Of a stretch of 13,284 nt of DNA, positions 1-7,493 are shown one piece after another. Made by a program: the position numbers and the translations under genes. The notes under the pieces are model-generated. The model did no database searches. It was given only the letters and a program-made list of their open reading frames with translations, and was not told the DNA's origin. The stretch lies in the NCBI GenBank assembly GCA_020633845.1, contig JACKCW010000005.1, forward strand, positions 1-13,284, in the 5' to 3' direction. Positions within the stretch are counted from its first letter, which is position 1. Every line of letters starts with the position of its first letter. Source of the DNA: Caryophanales bacterium (GTDB lineage: Bacteria; Bacillota_I; Bacilli_A; Izemoplasmatales; UBA1188).

Positions 1-66
1 GGTAAAGAAAACGATGACACCGAGTATTATAGTTAGCACAATAGAAATCATCTGAAATAAAGTCAC
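1..66 (-). CDS. Possible start of a small membrane-protein gene, cut by the window edge
   Basis: On the minus strand an open frame begins with GTG at 66-64 and runs off the left edge after 22 codons. The visible residues are mostly hydrophobic (Leu, Ile, Val, Phe), as expected of an N-terminal membrane segment or signal anchor. A purine-rich AAGGGTGG sits 6 nt upstream of the GTG and could serve as ribosome binding site. An alternative ATG lies five codons in, at 51-49. The ATG upstream near 96 is closed by a TGA before it reaches this frame. The roughly 150 AT-rich bases upstream (67-223) hold no other gene I can see and would have to contain its promoter. The family cannot be named from 22 residues, and the whole call rests on hydrophobicity plus one plausible RBS. 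Confidence 0.35.
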   Translation of the reverse strand, partial: MTLFQMISIVLTIILGVIVFFT

Positions 67-223
67 AGTATCCACCCTTTTTGTCTGTATGTCATTTTTT
101 TGCCTACTTTATATAATTTATATAAACGCCAGAATTTCCGAGAAAAAAACACAATTTAGTCATATCTTTTAAAATCGTTTTAAAAATAATTCACAAGTTG
201 TTCATATTTGTAAATTTTAACCA

Positions 224-248
224 ATAAAAAAACAGGACGAATCCTGTT
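224..248 (-). terminator. Intrinsic terminator of the MFS transporter gene
   Basis: Read on the minus strand, a perfect 7-bp stem AACAGGA/TCCTGTT (231-237 with 242-248) closes a TTCG tetraloop and is followed by a run of seven T (224-230). It lies about 20 nt after the transporter stop codon. Confidence 0.9.
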
Positions 249-267
249 CTTTTATTATATAAATTGA

Positions 268-1722
268 TTATTCCTCAAACTCTCTTTCAGCTTTTTCTTC
301 GGCTTTCTTTTCTAGTAATTCATAGTCGGTTTTACCAATATTATTAAGTGATTTTGGTAACCAGAAAGCTAGAACAAAAGCGGTAAGACAAGCGATGGCG
401 ACAATCAGAGTTAAAAGCCCAGAACCTCCCGCTTCTCTTAAGAAGAAAGTGTCGCTAATCGGCACATTGGCTTTTATGTTAACCCATACCACGCCAACGG
501 CGATAGAAGTCACAAGAGCACCGAATAAACCCTGTATGGCAAAATACATAGCCGGATGAGATCTTCCGGTTTTTTTCTTTTCATCGGCGGCGATTTGTGA
601 AGGAACGGTATAGGTAACCGAGAAGAAAGCGCCAATACCGAATGAACAAATAACATTCGCGATAACTGCGGCAATTAATCTAATATTTAAATCCGGGAAG
701 ACAGAAGGTCTCACGAATGTCGCGAATATCATACCGATAGTAAATATTCCGAGGGCATAAAGATAGGCGAACTTGAAACCTTTCTTTTTGGAAATATGAT
801 TAAAAAGAATTAAAGTGAATGGTACCGGGGCAAAGGCAGCTACCTGCGCTATCATGGTATACATTCCGGTAAAGGACATTGTTCCAGAATAGTAAACATT
901 AAAACCGGTTAAATAAATCTGAAGACCGAATTGTAATACCGAATATAATCCCATCCAAATAAGAAAATCTTTATTTTTGAAAGTATATTTAATACTGTCG
1001 ATCATTCCCGGATCTTCTTCTATCTGGGCGATAGTATCATTAGGATGCTCTTCTTTATATTTCTTAACATCGGCTTCTAGTGTCGAACGTTCTTTTATCA
1101 TCAAAAGCGGAATAAGCATAGTTAAGACAAAAGGTAGGAAGAGAAGGGCAATGATACGAATATTAAATAATCCGATAATTCCCGGAATAGCGGCATATCC
1201 TAAAATGAAGTAAATGATATCAACCGTTGATTTAACATTTGATAGGTATACTCTATCTTTTGAAGATTCCGTAACCTCGCTGAATGTCGCATAGTAGGTT
1301 ACCATCGTTAAAGTATAGAAAGTATAGAAAAGCGCAAGCCATAATCCATACCAAATAGTGTTTATAATACTTTCATCCTTAACTGGAACAACTAACATCA
1401 TTAAGTAAGATAAAACCATCGGTACAAGTCCGATTAAAATAGCCGGTCTTCTTTTTCCCCATTTGGTTCTAAGTCTGTCCGTCCAAGCTCCAAGAGGAAC
1501 ATCGGCGATACCGTCGATTATTTTGGCAATTGTGACAAATATACTCCAGACTGCCGCAACGACCAAAGCCTTGTTCATGTAGGTCCAGTTTTCAATATTC
1601 TGACTGAAACCCACCGTTAAAAGTGCATCGCATAAATAAGCTCCAACAATCAGATTTAGAATGTTCGGGCCCATCCCGGCGACGCCGTAAAAGCCAAGTT
1701 GTTTCTTTGTGAGTGTCTTCAT
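268..1722 (-). CDS. MFS transporter of the GPH (glycoside-pentoside-hexuronide:cation symporter, MelB-like) family
   Basis: This is a 484-residue integral membrane transporter, the usual length for the family, with about 12 predicted membrane segments. The N-terminal half has the GPH signature: a helix with Asp70 and Asp74 (at the places of the cation-binding Asp55/Asp59 of MelB, by pattern) followed by the loop ending in WGKRRP (88-93). A charged cytosolic loop at about 209-250 separates the two halves. In the second half, a stretch around 374-390 with ADEKKKTGR matches the conserved cytosolic loop of this family. The C-terminal tail is Lys/Glu-rich. The start is supported by AGGGGAG 6 nt upstream of the ATG. 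The gene has its own promoter and terminator and is therefore probably monocistronic. The family imports sugars, glycosides or uronides with Na+ or H+. No sugar hydrolase or regulator lies nearby, so the substrate is unknown. The family call is firm; any substrate would be a guess. Confidence 0.88.
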   Translation of the reverse strand: MKTLTKKQLGFYGVAGMGPNILNLIVGAYLCDALLTVGFSQNIENWTYMNKALVVAAVWSIFVTIAKIIDGIADVPLGAWTDRLRTKWGKRRPAILIGLVPMVLSYLMMLVVPVKDESIINTIWYGLWLALFYTFYTLTMVTYYATFSEVTESSKDRVYLSNVKSTVDIIYFILGYAAIPGIIGLFNIRIIALLFLPFVLTMLIPLLMIKERSTLEADVKKYKEEHPNDTIAQIEEDPGMIDSIKYTFKNKDFLIWMGLYSVLQFGLQIYLTGFNVYYSGTMSFTGMYTMIAQVAAFAPVPFTLILFNHISKKKGFKFAYLYALGIFTIGMIFATFVRPSVFPDLNIRLIAAVIANVICSFGIGAFFSVTYTVPSQIAADEKKKTGRSHPAMYFAIQGLFGALVTSIAVGVVWVNIKANVPISDTFFLREAGGSGLLTLIVAIACLTAFVLAFWLPKSLNNIGKTDYELLEKKAEEKAEREFEE

Positions 1723-1770
1723 GATTCTCCCCTGTTAAATTGTATTTTGTGTAAATGACCACTTAATTTA

Positions 1771-1798
1771 ATTTTAGCACATGGGAATAATTAGTAAA
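1771..1798 (-). promoter_or_regulatory. Probable promoter of the MFS transporter gene
   Basis: On the minus strand, -35 TTTACT (1798-1793) and -10 TAAAAT (1776-1771) are 16 nt apart. TG one base before the -10 makes it an extended -10 element. It lies 48 nt upstream of the transporter ATG. A weaker alternative, TTAAGT with TACAAT, lies closer to the gene. Confidence 0.55.
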
Positions 1799-1803
1799 GT
1801 TAA

Positions 1804-1821
1804 TTTTCATTAAAATGAAAA
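1804..1821. repeat. Inverted repeat abutting the -35 side of the MFS promoter
   Basis: TTTTCAT and ATGAAAA (1804-1810 with 1815-1821) are exact inverted arms around a 4-nt AT spacer. The dyad lies between the MscS-gene terminator and the -35 of the transporter promoter. It could be an operator, or only an AT-rich extension of the terminator. Nothing identifies a binding protein. Confidence 0.4.
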
Positions 1822-1840
1822 AGAGCGGAATTCCGCTCTT
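1821..1840 (-). terminator. Intrinsic terminator of the lipoprotein-MscS unit
   Basis: A perfect 20-bp palindrome folds into an 8-bp stem AAGAGCGG/CCGCTCTT with an AATT loop. It starts 2 nt after the MscS stop codon. On the minus strand it is followed by TTTC and a further T-rich tract. The palindrome is symmetric and also has T-rich sequence on the plus side, so it could act in either direction, but only minus-strand genes run into it. Confidence 0.88.
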
Positions 1841-1842
1841 TT

Positions 1843-2898
1843 TTAATCCTGTTCTTCAATTCCTTTTGAAGCATCCTTTTGATTTTCAATAAACTCTTTG
1901 GCAATCTTCTTGGTTTTTTCTGAGGCATTACCTTTCGGTTCCTTGGGTTCGTTTACCACAACCTGAGGGAAAGGAATATTGATATCATTGGCATCAAATA
2001 TCAGTTTTATTTCTCGGTTCATATCTCTTTCCACTTGATAGATATCTTCTTCCTTGCATTTGGCAACGAAGAATAAATCAACGCTTGAGGTATTAAGAGT
2101 TTTAACGCCTTTGTAGAAAGGCCCCTCAACTATAGCCGGGATTTTCTCTTTAGCCTTCGGAAGTTCTTTACTTAATACAGCTTCGACTCTTTCAAGCGAC
2201 TCACTGTATTCGATTCCAACTACCGTTGAAGCATAAGAATAATCGTGAGAAAGATTAACTACCGTTGTTACCGAACTATTATTTATGACTTTCATATTGC
2301 CGGATGCATCTTCTATTTTTGTGGTTCTAATTCCTACTTCTTTTACTGTGCCGCGCCAGCCATCCACGAGTATGATATCGCCAACCTGATACTCATTGTC
2401 AAAAACAATGAACATACCGGCAATAATATCCGATATCAAGCTCTGCGCTCCAAGACCTAAAACGATTCCTAAGATTCCGGCACTAGCGAGAAGAGTAGAG
2501 GTATCGACTCCAAAAGCAGCAAGAAGAATAAATATAATGACGATTGCGGATAAATATTTAATTAAATTATCCGATAACTTCGCAATGGTTTCTCTTCTTT
2601 TTGATTTATTCATTCCTTTTCTAATTAAGAATCGAATAAATCTTTCCACCGCAAAGACAATAAAAGAGGCAACCAAAGCTTTAATTAATGTAGGTAGGCT
2701 TTCAATAAGTTTGTCCCACGAGGTAATGAGCTCGTCTCCTGATGTCGAGCCGAATATTTTGGCAATAAAAGAATCGCTTCCAAATACCGGGCCGGAAAGA
2801 AAGGAAAGGACAATAAGGCCTAAGGCAATTAGCCAAATAATCATTTCTACGGATAAAACGATTTTCGAAGTTTTATTTCGAGGCTTTTTATTTTTCAT
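1843..2898 (-). CDS. mscS: Small-conductance mechanosensitive ion channel, MscS family
   Basis: The 351-residue membrane channel opens under membrane tension and releases solutes during osmotic downshift. Hydrophobic segments lie at about 17-37, 68-92 and 113-130. They are followed by the Gly/Ala-rich pore helix and its extension at about 133-167, with the MscS hallmark GLGAQSLISD (147-156) leading into the cytosolic beta domain (YQVGDIILVDGWRGTV, about 170-185). The rest forms the cytosolic vestibule up to about 315 and ends in a charged Lys/Glu/Asp-rich tail. Length is between E. coli MscS (286) and larger paralogues; the extra is the first membrane segment plus the tail. AAGGAG lies 5 nt upstream of the ATG, in the 11 nt that separate this gene from the lipoprotein gene upstream, and no terminator lies between them. 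The two are probably co-transcribed, which hints at a common role in envelope stress, although that is inference. Confidence 0.93.
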   Translation of the reverse strand: MKNKKPRNKTSKIVLSVEMIIWLIALGLIVLSFLSGPVFGSDSFIAKIFGSTSGDELITSWDKLIESLPTLIKALVASFIVFAVERFIRFLIRKGMNKSKRRETIAKLSDNLIKYLSAIVIIFILLAAFGVDTSTLLASAGILGIVLGLGAQSLISDIIAGMFIVFDNEYQVGDIILVDGWRGTVKEVGIRTTKIEDASGNMKVINNSSVTTVVNLSHDYSYASTVVGIEYSESLERVEAVLSKELPKAKEKIPAIVEGPFYKGVKTLNTSSVDLFFVAKCKEEDIYQVERDMNREIKLIFDANDINIPFPQVVVNEPKEPKGNASEKTKKIAKEFIENQKDASKGIEEQD

Positions 2899-2909
2899 TT
2901 TGTCTCCTT

Positions 2910-5330
2910 TTAAATTATGTAATCAATCAAACTTTGATATTGAAAATCAGCTGTAAATAATATGGAATAAATAAGAGGTGAAGAGGCTCCTGTTTCATCA
3001 TAGATTTCAATTTTTAGTAAGTCATTTGAAATGGAAAAGTGATAAGAATAATTTTCATCATTTGTAGTAAAGATAAAGTTTCCATATTCTATGCACTCAT
3101 AATTATAATCAGTAATTGTTGATTGAACAAAGGAATTGCTTCCAAAGAAAGAGTCAGTGGCATCTGTTAAATAATACTCGGCTTTAGTTATAACAAGAAA
3201 TTCTATCGGAAGAGAGGAAACGGTAGCCGTTTCTCCAAGTTCACCAGCAGTTATTTCATATCTTGTGTAAACTCCGTCTTCGATATATTGGTAGACATAA
3301 CCGTTTTCTCCAAGAGAATCGAGGACAATATACCAACTATCATTATCTGCCATTATATAAGTTATACCTTCAACTTTTACGGTTGATGTTATAGATGTTT
3401 GATTAAGAAGAGTATCAATAGTATTTTTCGCAAGATCAAATGCTTCTTCTTTGGTGTTTATTCGCTCGTATTTTAAGTAAATGGTCATTGATGATGTGAC
3501 ATTAAATGAGCTGATATCATCAATAGAAACGGTGGTAAAACCATCAAGAGAGTATTCATAACCAACTGCTCTAAAACCAGTAATTTCATTTAAGGACGGA
3601 TAGGATGAAAGTGTTCCAAAAGACGACATCAAGATAAATTCGTTTGAATCAATCGGTTCAGTAAGACTCGTACTGGCTACTTCATATAAATAAGCAAATC
3701 TAACTAGAATGCTTGTTTGGTAGGAATCAAGCGATGGAAGCGTAATATATGATGGCGTTACATTGTTTTCTATAGTCGCAGTTATTTGCCTATAGCTGTC
3801 GCCATCATAATATACTTCCGATGATAGTGTGCATATTGTTTTAACCTCGTTATTTTCTATCGACAAGGTATAAACAATGTTGTTATAGTTAAATACGATA
3901 GTAATTATATCCACAAGGCCGTTGTATTCAAGCGCACTTTCGATTGTAATATCCTGCGCGATGAATAAGCCAAAGACAGAAATCAAAAATGAATATTGTT
4001 CGTTTAGAACTTCGGCATATGGAATTTCTGATGTATAAGATATAGATGAATCACCAACAGTCACTTCTCCATAGATATTTGATTCATGTGTTAAGCTATC
4101 AGATATTATAAAGTAATCTTGAGTGGTAAGAAGGTCATATTCAAGATCAGCCGTTCGGTGAATAGTAAATAAATAAGATTCATCAACAGCAAGAGAGTCG
4201 CTTGTGTTTCCGGAATACACTTTAGCGTTAATTGTAGTATCATTGAATTTCCCGGTAAGGAAGTCAGCAATATAATTAAGAGCGTTATCATCATTAATCA
4301 CGCTTTCGTTTTTATATACAATATAAATAATTAGTGATGAAGAGACGGGTTCATTAAAATCATCAAAAACTGTATATACACTACCATTTTTAATGTACCA
4401 ATTGTCAAACACAACTCCATCTTCAGGCGATAAAGGATCTGATGGTTTTATGAGATTAGTATTAATAGCGATTATCTCTTCACTATCAGTTTGATAGTAA
4501 TTATCATGGTAGGTAACTATATATGAAAGCGGATATTCTTCGTCTGAAGGAAAGTTGAATTCATTAACGTCAAAATCTATCGTATAAGATAATGACGATG
4601 TAACGCTTATTAGTATGCCTTCTCTAGAATATGTTTTGAATCCATTGACACTTAATGTGTAAACACCATTTATAAAAGATAAAGTCATTGAAGATTGACC
4701 ATATAGAGAAGAAAATACAGAAAATGAAACATAATGAGATCCATTTTCAATTCTGCCCTGAAGATTATCTATTGAAGTCATATCGGATAAGCTAAATTCA
4801 TCTATAACCATAGATAAATATGAAGATAATGAATATGACTCATCTTGATTAGCATATACACTATATTTAACTGTATTACTATCAATGAGAGATGTCTTAT
4901 AAATAATCTCACTGTCACCAGTATTGTCATAGTAAAGGTCTTTTTCAGTATTATTGTCTACTTTATTTAAATAGTGGCCCTTTCCCGATATTTCTTGATA
5001 GATAGTATAATAGGTTGATGTAATAGTGCTGATATCATCTGATGTTACAAAAGTTCCACTGTATGTAAGCTCAGCTTCATCAAAATTACTTAAGGATGAA
5101 ACAATAGCATTTATAAAAGACTCACACTCGCTTTCTGTGTAAGTTCTATCTTCTTCTGTTGTTGGAATATCCGTTGTCTCTTCAGTTGTCGGAGTTTCTG
5201 TTGTTGGGCTTACTGTTGTTGTATTATCTACTGTGGTATTTATAGTAGTTGTAGTCCTTTTACAACCGGAAAGCATCAAAATTAAAAGAGAAATGGACAG
5301 TATGATAAATATGGATTTAACTTTTTTCAT
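2910..5330 (-). CDS. Large secreted lipoprotein with three repeated alpha/beta modules separated by two InlB-like repeats
   Basis: This is an 806-residue protein of unknown function. It starts with a lipoprotein signal: Lys-rich n-region, hydrophobic core, and lipobox LSGC with Cys23 as the lipidated residue. A Thr-rich linker (about 25-60), like those that span cell walls, follows. The remainder appears to be built as A-B-A-B-A. Three modules, at about 62-263, 345-532 and 625-806, each begin with a helix (FINAIVSSL, ALNYIADFL, AFDLAKNTI) and continue as alternating Ser/Thr/Tyr-rich strands with a DNxxxxY-type turn. This is reminiscent of LolA/LppX-like lipoprotein folds. Two segments, at about 265-340 and 535-623, end in patterns such as FDNWY...IYIVYK and GYEYS...IYLKYE, resembling InlB B-repeats (Listeria-Bacteroides repeats). 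The protein is acidic and cysteine-poor. AGAGGAA precedes the ATG. It has its own promoter and leads into the MscS gene 11 nt downstream. The lipoprotein call is firm; the fold comparisons are by eye. Confidence 0.85.
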   Translation of the reverse strand: MKKVKSIFIILSISLLILMLSGCKRTTTTINTTVDNTTTVSPTTETPTTEETTDIPTTEEDRTYTESECESFINAIVSSLSNFDEAELTYSGTFVTSDDISTITSTYYTIYQEISGKGHYLNKVDNNTEKDLYYDNTGDSEIIYKTSLIDSNTVKYSVYANQDESYSLSSYLSMVIDEFSLSDMTSIDNLQGRIENGSHYVSFSVFSSLYGQSSMTLSFINGVYTLSVNGFKTYSREGILISVTSSLSYTIDFDVNEFNFPSDEEYPLSYIVTYHDNYYQTDSEEIIAINTNLIKPSDPLSPEDGVVFDNWYIKNGSVYTVFDDFNEPVSSSLIIYIVYKNESVINDDNALNYIADFLTGKFNDTTINAKVYSGNTSDSLAVDESYLFTIHRTADLEYDLLTTQDYFIISDSLTHESNIYGEVTVGDSSISYTSEIPYAEVLNEQYSFLISVFGLFIAQDITIESALEYNGLVDIITIVFNYNNIVYTLSIENNEVKTICTLSSEVYYDGDSYRQITATIENNVTPSYITLPSLDSYQTSILVRFAYLYEVASTSLTEPIDSNEFILMSSFGTLSSYPSLNEITGFRAVGYEYSLDGFTTVSIDDISSFNVTSSMTIYLKYERINTKEEAFDLAKNTIDTLLNQTSITSTVKVEGITYIMADNDSWYIVLDSLGENGYVYQYIEDGVYTRYEITAGELGETATVSSLPIEFLVITKAEYYLTDATDSFFGSNSFVQSTITDYNYECIEYGNFIFTTNDENYSYHFSISNDLLKIEIYDETGASSPLIYSILFTADFQYQSLIDYII

Positions 5331-5347
5331 ATTTTCCTCTTATTAAT

Positions 5348-5376
5348 ATGATAGCATTCTATTTTTTATTCTCCAA
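5348..5376 (-). promoter_or_regulatory. Probable promoter of the lipoprotein-MscS unit
   Basis: On the minus strand, -10 TATCAT (5353-5348) is preceded by TGC, giving an extended -10. A weak -35 TTGGAG (5376-5371) lies 17 nt upstream. The -10 is 17 nt before the lipoprotein ATG, so the mRNA leader would be very short. Confidence 0.5.
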
Positions 5377-5425
5377 TAAAAACATGCTTAACATACAAGT
5401 TTTATCATTATTTTAATCGAATAAA

Positions 5426-5454
5426 ATAATAAAAAGAGACTATAAAATAGTCTC
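5426..5454 (-). terminator. Intrinsic terminator after the tRNA-Arg gene
   Basis: On the minus strand a perfect 8-bp stem GAGACTAT/ATAGTCTC (5436-5443 with 5447-5454) with a 3-nt loop is followed by TTTTTATTATT. It lies about 30 nt beyond the tRNA CCA end and separates the tRNA transcript from the lipoprotein unit. Confidence 0.88.
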
Positions 5455-5459
5455 GATAA

Positions 5460-5471
5460 ACCCCTGGGGGT
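5460..5471. repeat. GC-rich 12-bp palindrome in the tRNA 3' trailer
   Basis: ACCCC-TG-GGGGT is an island of G/C in an otherwise AT-rich spacer, between the tRNA 3' end and the terminator hairpin. The two-base centre is too small for a normal RNA loop, so as RNA it would open one or two pairs. It may be part of the trailer removed in tRNA processing. Confidence 0.45.
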
Positions 5472-5484
5472 AGTTAATTATAGG

Positions 5485-5561
<77 letters not shown>

Positions 5562-5571
5562 ATGCATATAT

Positions 5572-5599
5572 ATTCTATCACAAGAAAATATGATGTCAA
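5572..5599 (-). promoter_or_regulatory. Strong promoter of the tRNA-Arg gene
   Basis: On the minus strand a consensus -35 TTGACA (5599-5594) and -10 TAGAAT (5577-5572, with TGA giving an extended -10) are 16 nt apart. The -10 ends 10 nt before the first base of the tRNA. This is the best promoter match in the window, as expected for a stable RNA gene. Confidence 0.82.
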
Positions 5600-5610
5600 A
5601 TGCAAAATGC

Positions 5611-5636
5611 AAAAGAAAAGGGCTACATAGTAGCCC
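5611..5636 (-). terminator. Intrinsic terminator of the rsmD-coaD-glycerol unit
   Basis: On the minus strand a 7-bp perfect stem GGGCTAC/GTAGCCC (5620-5626 with 5630-5636) with a 3-nt loop is followed by TTTTCTTTT. It begins 5 nt after the glpK stop codon and is the only clear terminator found between rsmD and the tRNA. Confidence 0.9.
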
Positions 5637-5641
5637 ATTTT

Positions 5642-7129
5642 TTAATGTATTTGCACAAGTTTAACAGCTTGATGCCATCCGTGAATTTTAATTGCTCTTA
5701 AAGAATCATCCATTTCTGGGAAGAAATATTTTTCTATTTCCTTATTTTTCTTGATATCTTCGCAGTCATTCCAATATCCAACTTTAAGTCCTGCAAGATA
5801 CGCAGCGCCAAGGGCGGTTACTTCAACCACTTTAGGTCTTTTAACTTCTGCTTTTAGAATATCGGCTTCAAACTGCATTAAGAAATTATTTTTGCAAGCT
5901 CCGCCATCAACACAAAGAGTTCTAATGTCAATTCCCAGATCATTTTCCATGGCCTTTAAAACATCATATACTTGATAGGCTATGCCCTCAAGAGTCGCTC
6001 TAATAAACTGTTCTTTAGTAGTGCCTCTTGTGATACCGGTTATTATACCTCTTGCGCTGCCGTCCCAATAAGGAGCGCCAAGCCCGGTGAATGCCGGAAC
6101 AACATATACTCCTTCGGTATCTTTGCATTTTAAAGCATACGTTTCCGAGTCTTCGGCATCTTTTATCATGCGCATTTCGTCTCTTAACCACTTAACTGCA
6201 GCGCCGCCGATGAAGACAGATCCCTCTAAAACATACTGAGGATGATCATCACAAGAAGCCGCGAGAGTTGTTAAAAGACCATGTTTCGATTTAATCGGTT
6301 CATCACCGGTATTCATTAGCATAAAACATCCAGTGCCAAAAGTATTTTTGATTTCGCCTTTGTTGATACATAGTTGTCCAAAAAGCGAACCCTGTTGATC
6401 TCCGACAATCCCGGTAATTGGAATCTTTCTTCCGATTACATCTGCTTCTGAGTAACCATATAAATATGAAGAAGGGTGGACTGATGGAAGCATGCTTTTA
6501 GGGACGCCAAAAAGTTTTAAAAGATCTTCATCCCAAGACAATGTATGAATATTAAAAAGAAGAGTTCTGGAAGCATTTGTATAATCAGTTGCGTGTACTT
6601 TTCCGTTCGTTAAATGCCAAAGAAGATAGGTGTCAACCGTTCCGAATAATAACTCGCCTTTTTCCGCTTTTTTTCTTGCTCCTGGTACATTATCTAAAAT
6701 CCATTTTATTTTGGAAGCGCTAAAATAAGCATCCAGTCTTAAACCGGTTTTATCATATATCTTATCGATTAATGTTTCATCCTTTAAAAGACTCTTACAA
6801 TACTCATCGGTTCTTCTGCATTGCCATACTATCGCATTATAGATAGGCTTTCCCGTTTTTTTATCCCAAACAATTGTGGTTTCTCTTTGATTGGTAATTC
6901 CGATTGCTTCTATCTGATTTACAGTGATATTAGCTCTGATTATTGCCTGCTGAAGAGATGCCATTTCTGAAGATAATATTTCTCTCGGGTCATGTTCAAC
7001 CCAGCCGGGATTAGGATATATTTGATTAAATTCCTGTTGAGCAAGTCCGACAATTTCGCCCTTATGGTTAAATACTATCGCTCTTGATGATGTCGTGCCT
7101 TGATCAAGAGATAAAATATACTTTTCCAT
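5642..7129 (-). CDS. glpK: Glycerol kinase
   Basis: Catalyses ATP + glycerol to sn-glycerol-3-phosphate in the cytosol, the first step of glycerol use. The 495-residue FGGY-family protein has the full family set: phosphate loop DQGTTSSR (9-16), glycerol contacts QRET (81-84), Trp102 and Tyr135, the catalytic base Asp244 in VGDQQGSLFGQ, NTFGTG (262-267), and the second FGGY signature around 350-370 (GAPYWDGSARG). ATG at 7129 is preferred to the GTG one codon earlier. It forms a TGATG overlap with the stop of the upstream DUF1667 gene and lies 6 nt from AAGGAG. It is the last gene of the unit and is followed by a terminator. No histidine occurs in the loop before IPITG (223-239), where PTS-controlled Gram-positive glycerol kinases carry the HPr-phosphorylated His, so control through HPr seems unlikely. 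No glycerol facilitator (glpF) gene is in the window. Confidence 0.97.
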   Translation of the reverse strand: MEKYILSLDQGTTSSRAIVFNHKGEIVGLAQQEFNQIYPNPGWVEHDPREILSSEMASLQQAIIRANITVNQIEAIGITNQRETTIVWDKKTGKPIYNAIVWQCRRTDEYCKSLLKDETLIDKIYDKTGLRLDAYFSASKIKWILDNVPGARKKAEKGELLFGTVDTYLLWHLTNGKVHATDYTNASRTLLFNIHTLSWDEDLLKLFGVPKSMLPSVHPSSYLYGYSEADVIGRKIPITGIVGDQQGSLFGQLCINKGEIKNTFGTGCFMLMNTGDEPIKSKHGLLTTLAASCDDHPQYVLEGSVFIGGAAVKWLRDEMRMIKDAEDSETYALKCKDTEGVYVVPAFTGLGAPYWDGSARGIITGITRGTTKEQFIRATLEGIAYQVYDVLKAMENDLGIDIRTLCVDGGACKNNFLMQFEADILKAEVKRPKVVEVTALGAAYLAGLKVGYWNDCEDIKKNKEIEKYFFPEMDDSLRAIKIHGWHQAVKLVQIH

Positions 7130-7491
7130 CACTTGCTCCTTTCGACATTTCTTGTTGCGACAAAGTCAATCCCGGTATCGAGGATGTTTTGATATACAAC
7201 ATCGCCGATATGAACCGGAGCTTCAATTTTTAGACCTTTTAAAAGTTCTAATGATTTAAAAATAAGACCTTTAGGAATAGCTTCTTTAGTTTTTACCGAA
7301 ACCACCGGCATTTTCCCGTTTAAAACTATAACTGATGAAGTTACCATTCTTTTAGGATGAAGAACTTCATCAATTCCATATTGTTTTCCTCTTAAGCAGG
7401 TATAACCGGTAACTTTAACGTTGTTTTTATCCGAATCATCAACCACTAAGTGACAACCAAGCGGACAATTAATACAAATGAATTCTTTCAT
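7129..7491 (-). CDS. DUF1667 protein: small four-cysteine, probable Fe-S electron-transfer subunit of the glycerol-3-phosphate module
   Basis: The 120-residue soluble protein matches what I know as DUF1667, found beside glycerol kinase and two FAD enzymes in anaerobes such as Thermotoga. Four cysteines are spaced Cys6-X2-Cys9-X3-Cys13-X18-Cys32, in contexts CPLGCH and CLRGK, followed by a conserved-looking HPKRM (45-49). The cysteine spacing and the CLRGK..HPKR pattern resemble the N-terminal [4Fe-4S] domain of molybdopterin oxidoreductases such as formate dehydrogenase, but there is no pterin-binding body. I infer a bound Fe-S cluster that shuttles electrons between the two flavoproteins encoded just upstream; zinc is the alternative. 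The ATG lies 2 nt after the stop of the FAD enzyme gene, and its AAGGAG is inside that gene's 3' end. Its TGA overlaps the glpK ATG. Both features suggest translational coupling. Confidence 0.8.
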   Translation of the reverse strand: MKEFICINCPLGCHLVVDDSDKNNVKVTGYTCLRGKQYGIDEVLHPKRMVTSSVIVLNGKMPVVSVKTKEAIPKGLIFKSLELLKGLKIEAPVHIGDVVYQNILDTGIDFVATRNVERSK

Positions 7492-7493
7492 AT

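Noticed and set aside
2396..2956. 186-residue plus-strand open frame
   Set aside because: It lies antisense to the MscS gene, whose protein has clear family motifs. It has no convincing ribosome binding site and no recognisable product.
7130..7132. GTG start for glycerol kinase one codon upstream
   Set aside because: The next codon is ATG, better spaced from AAGGAG and in the usual TGATG overlap with the preceding stop.
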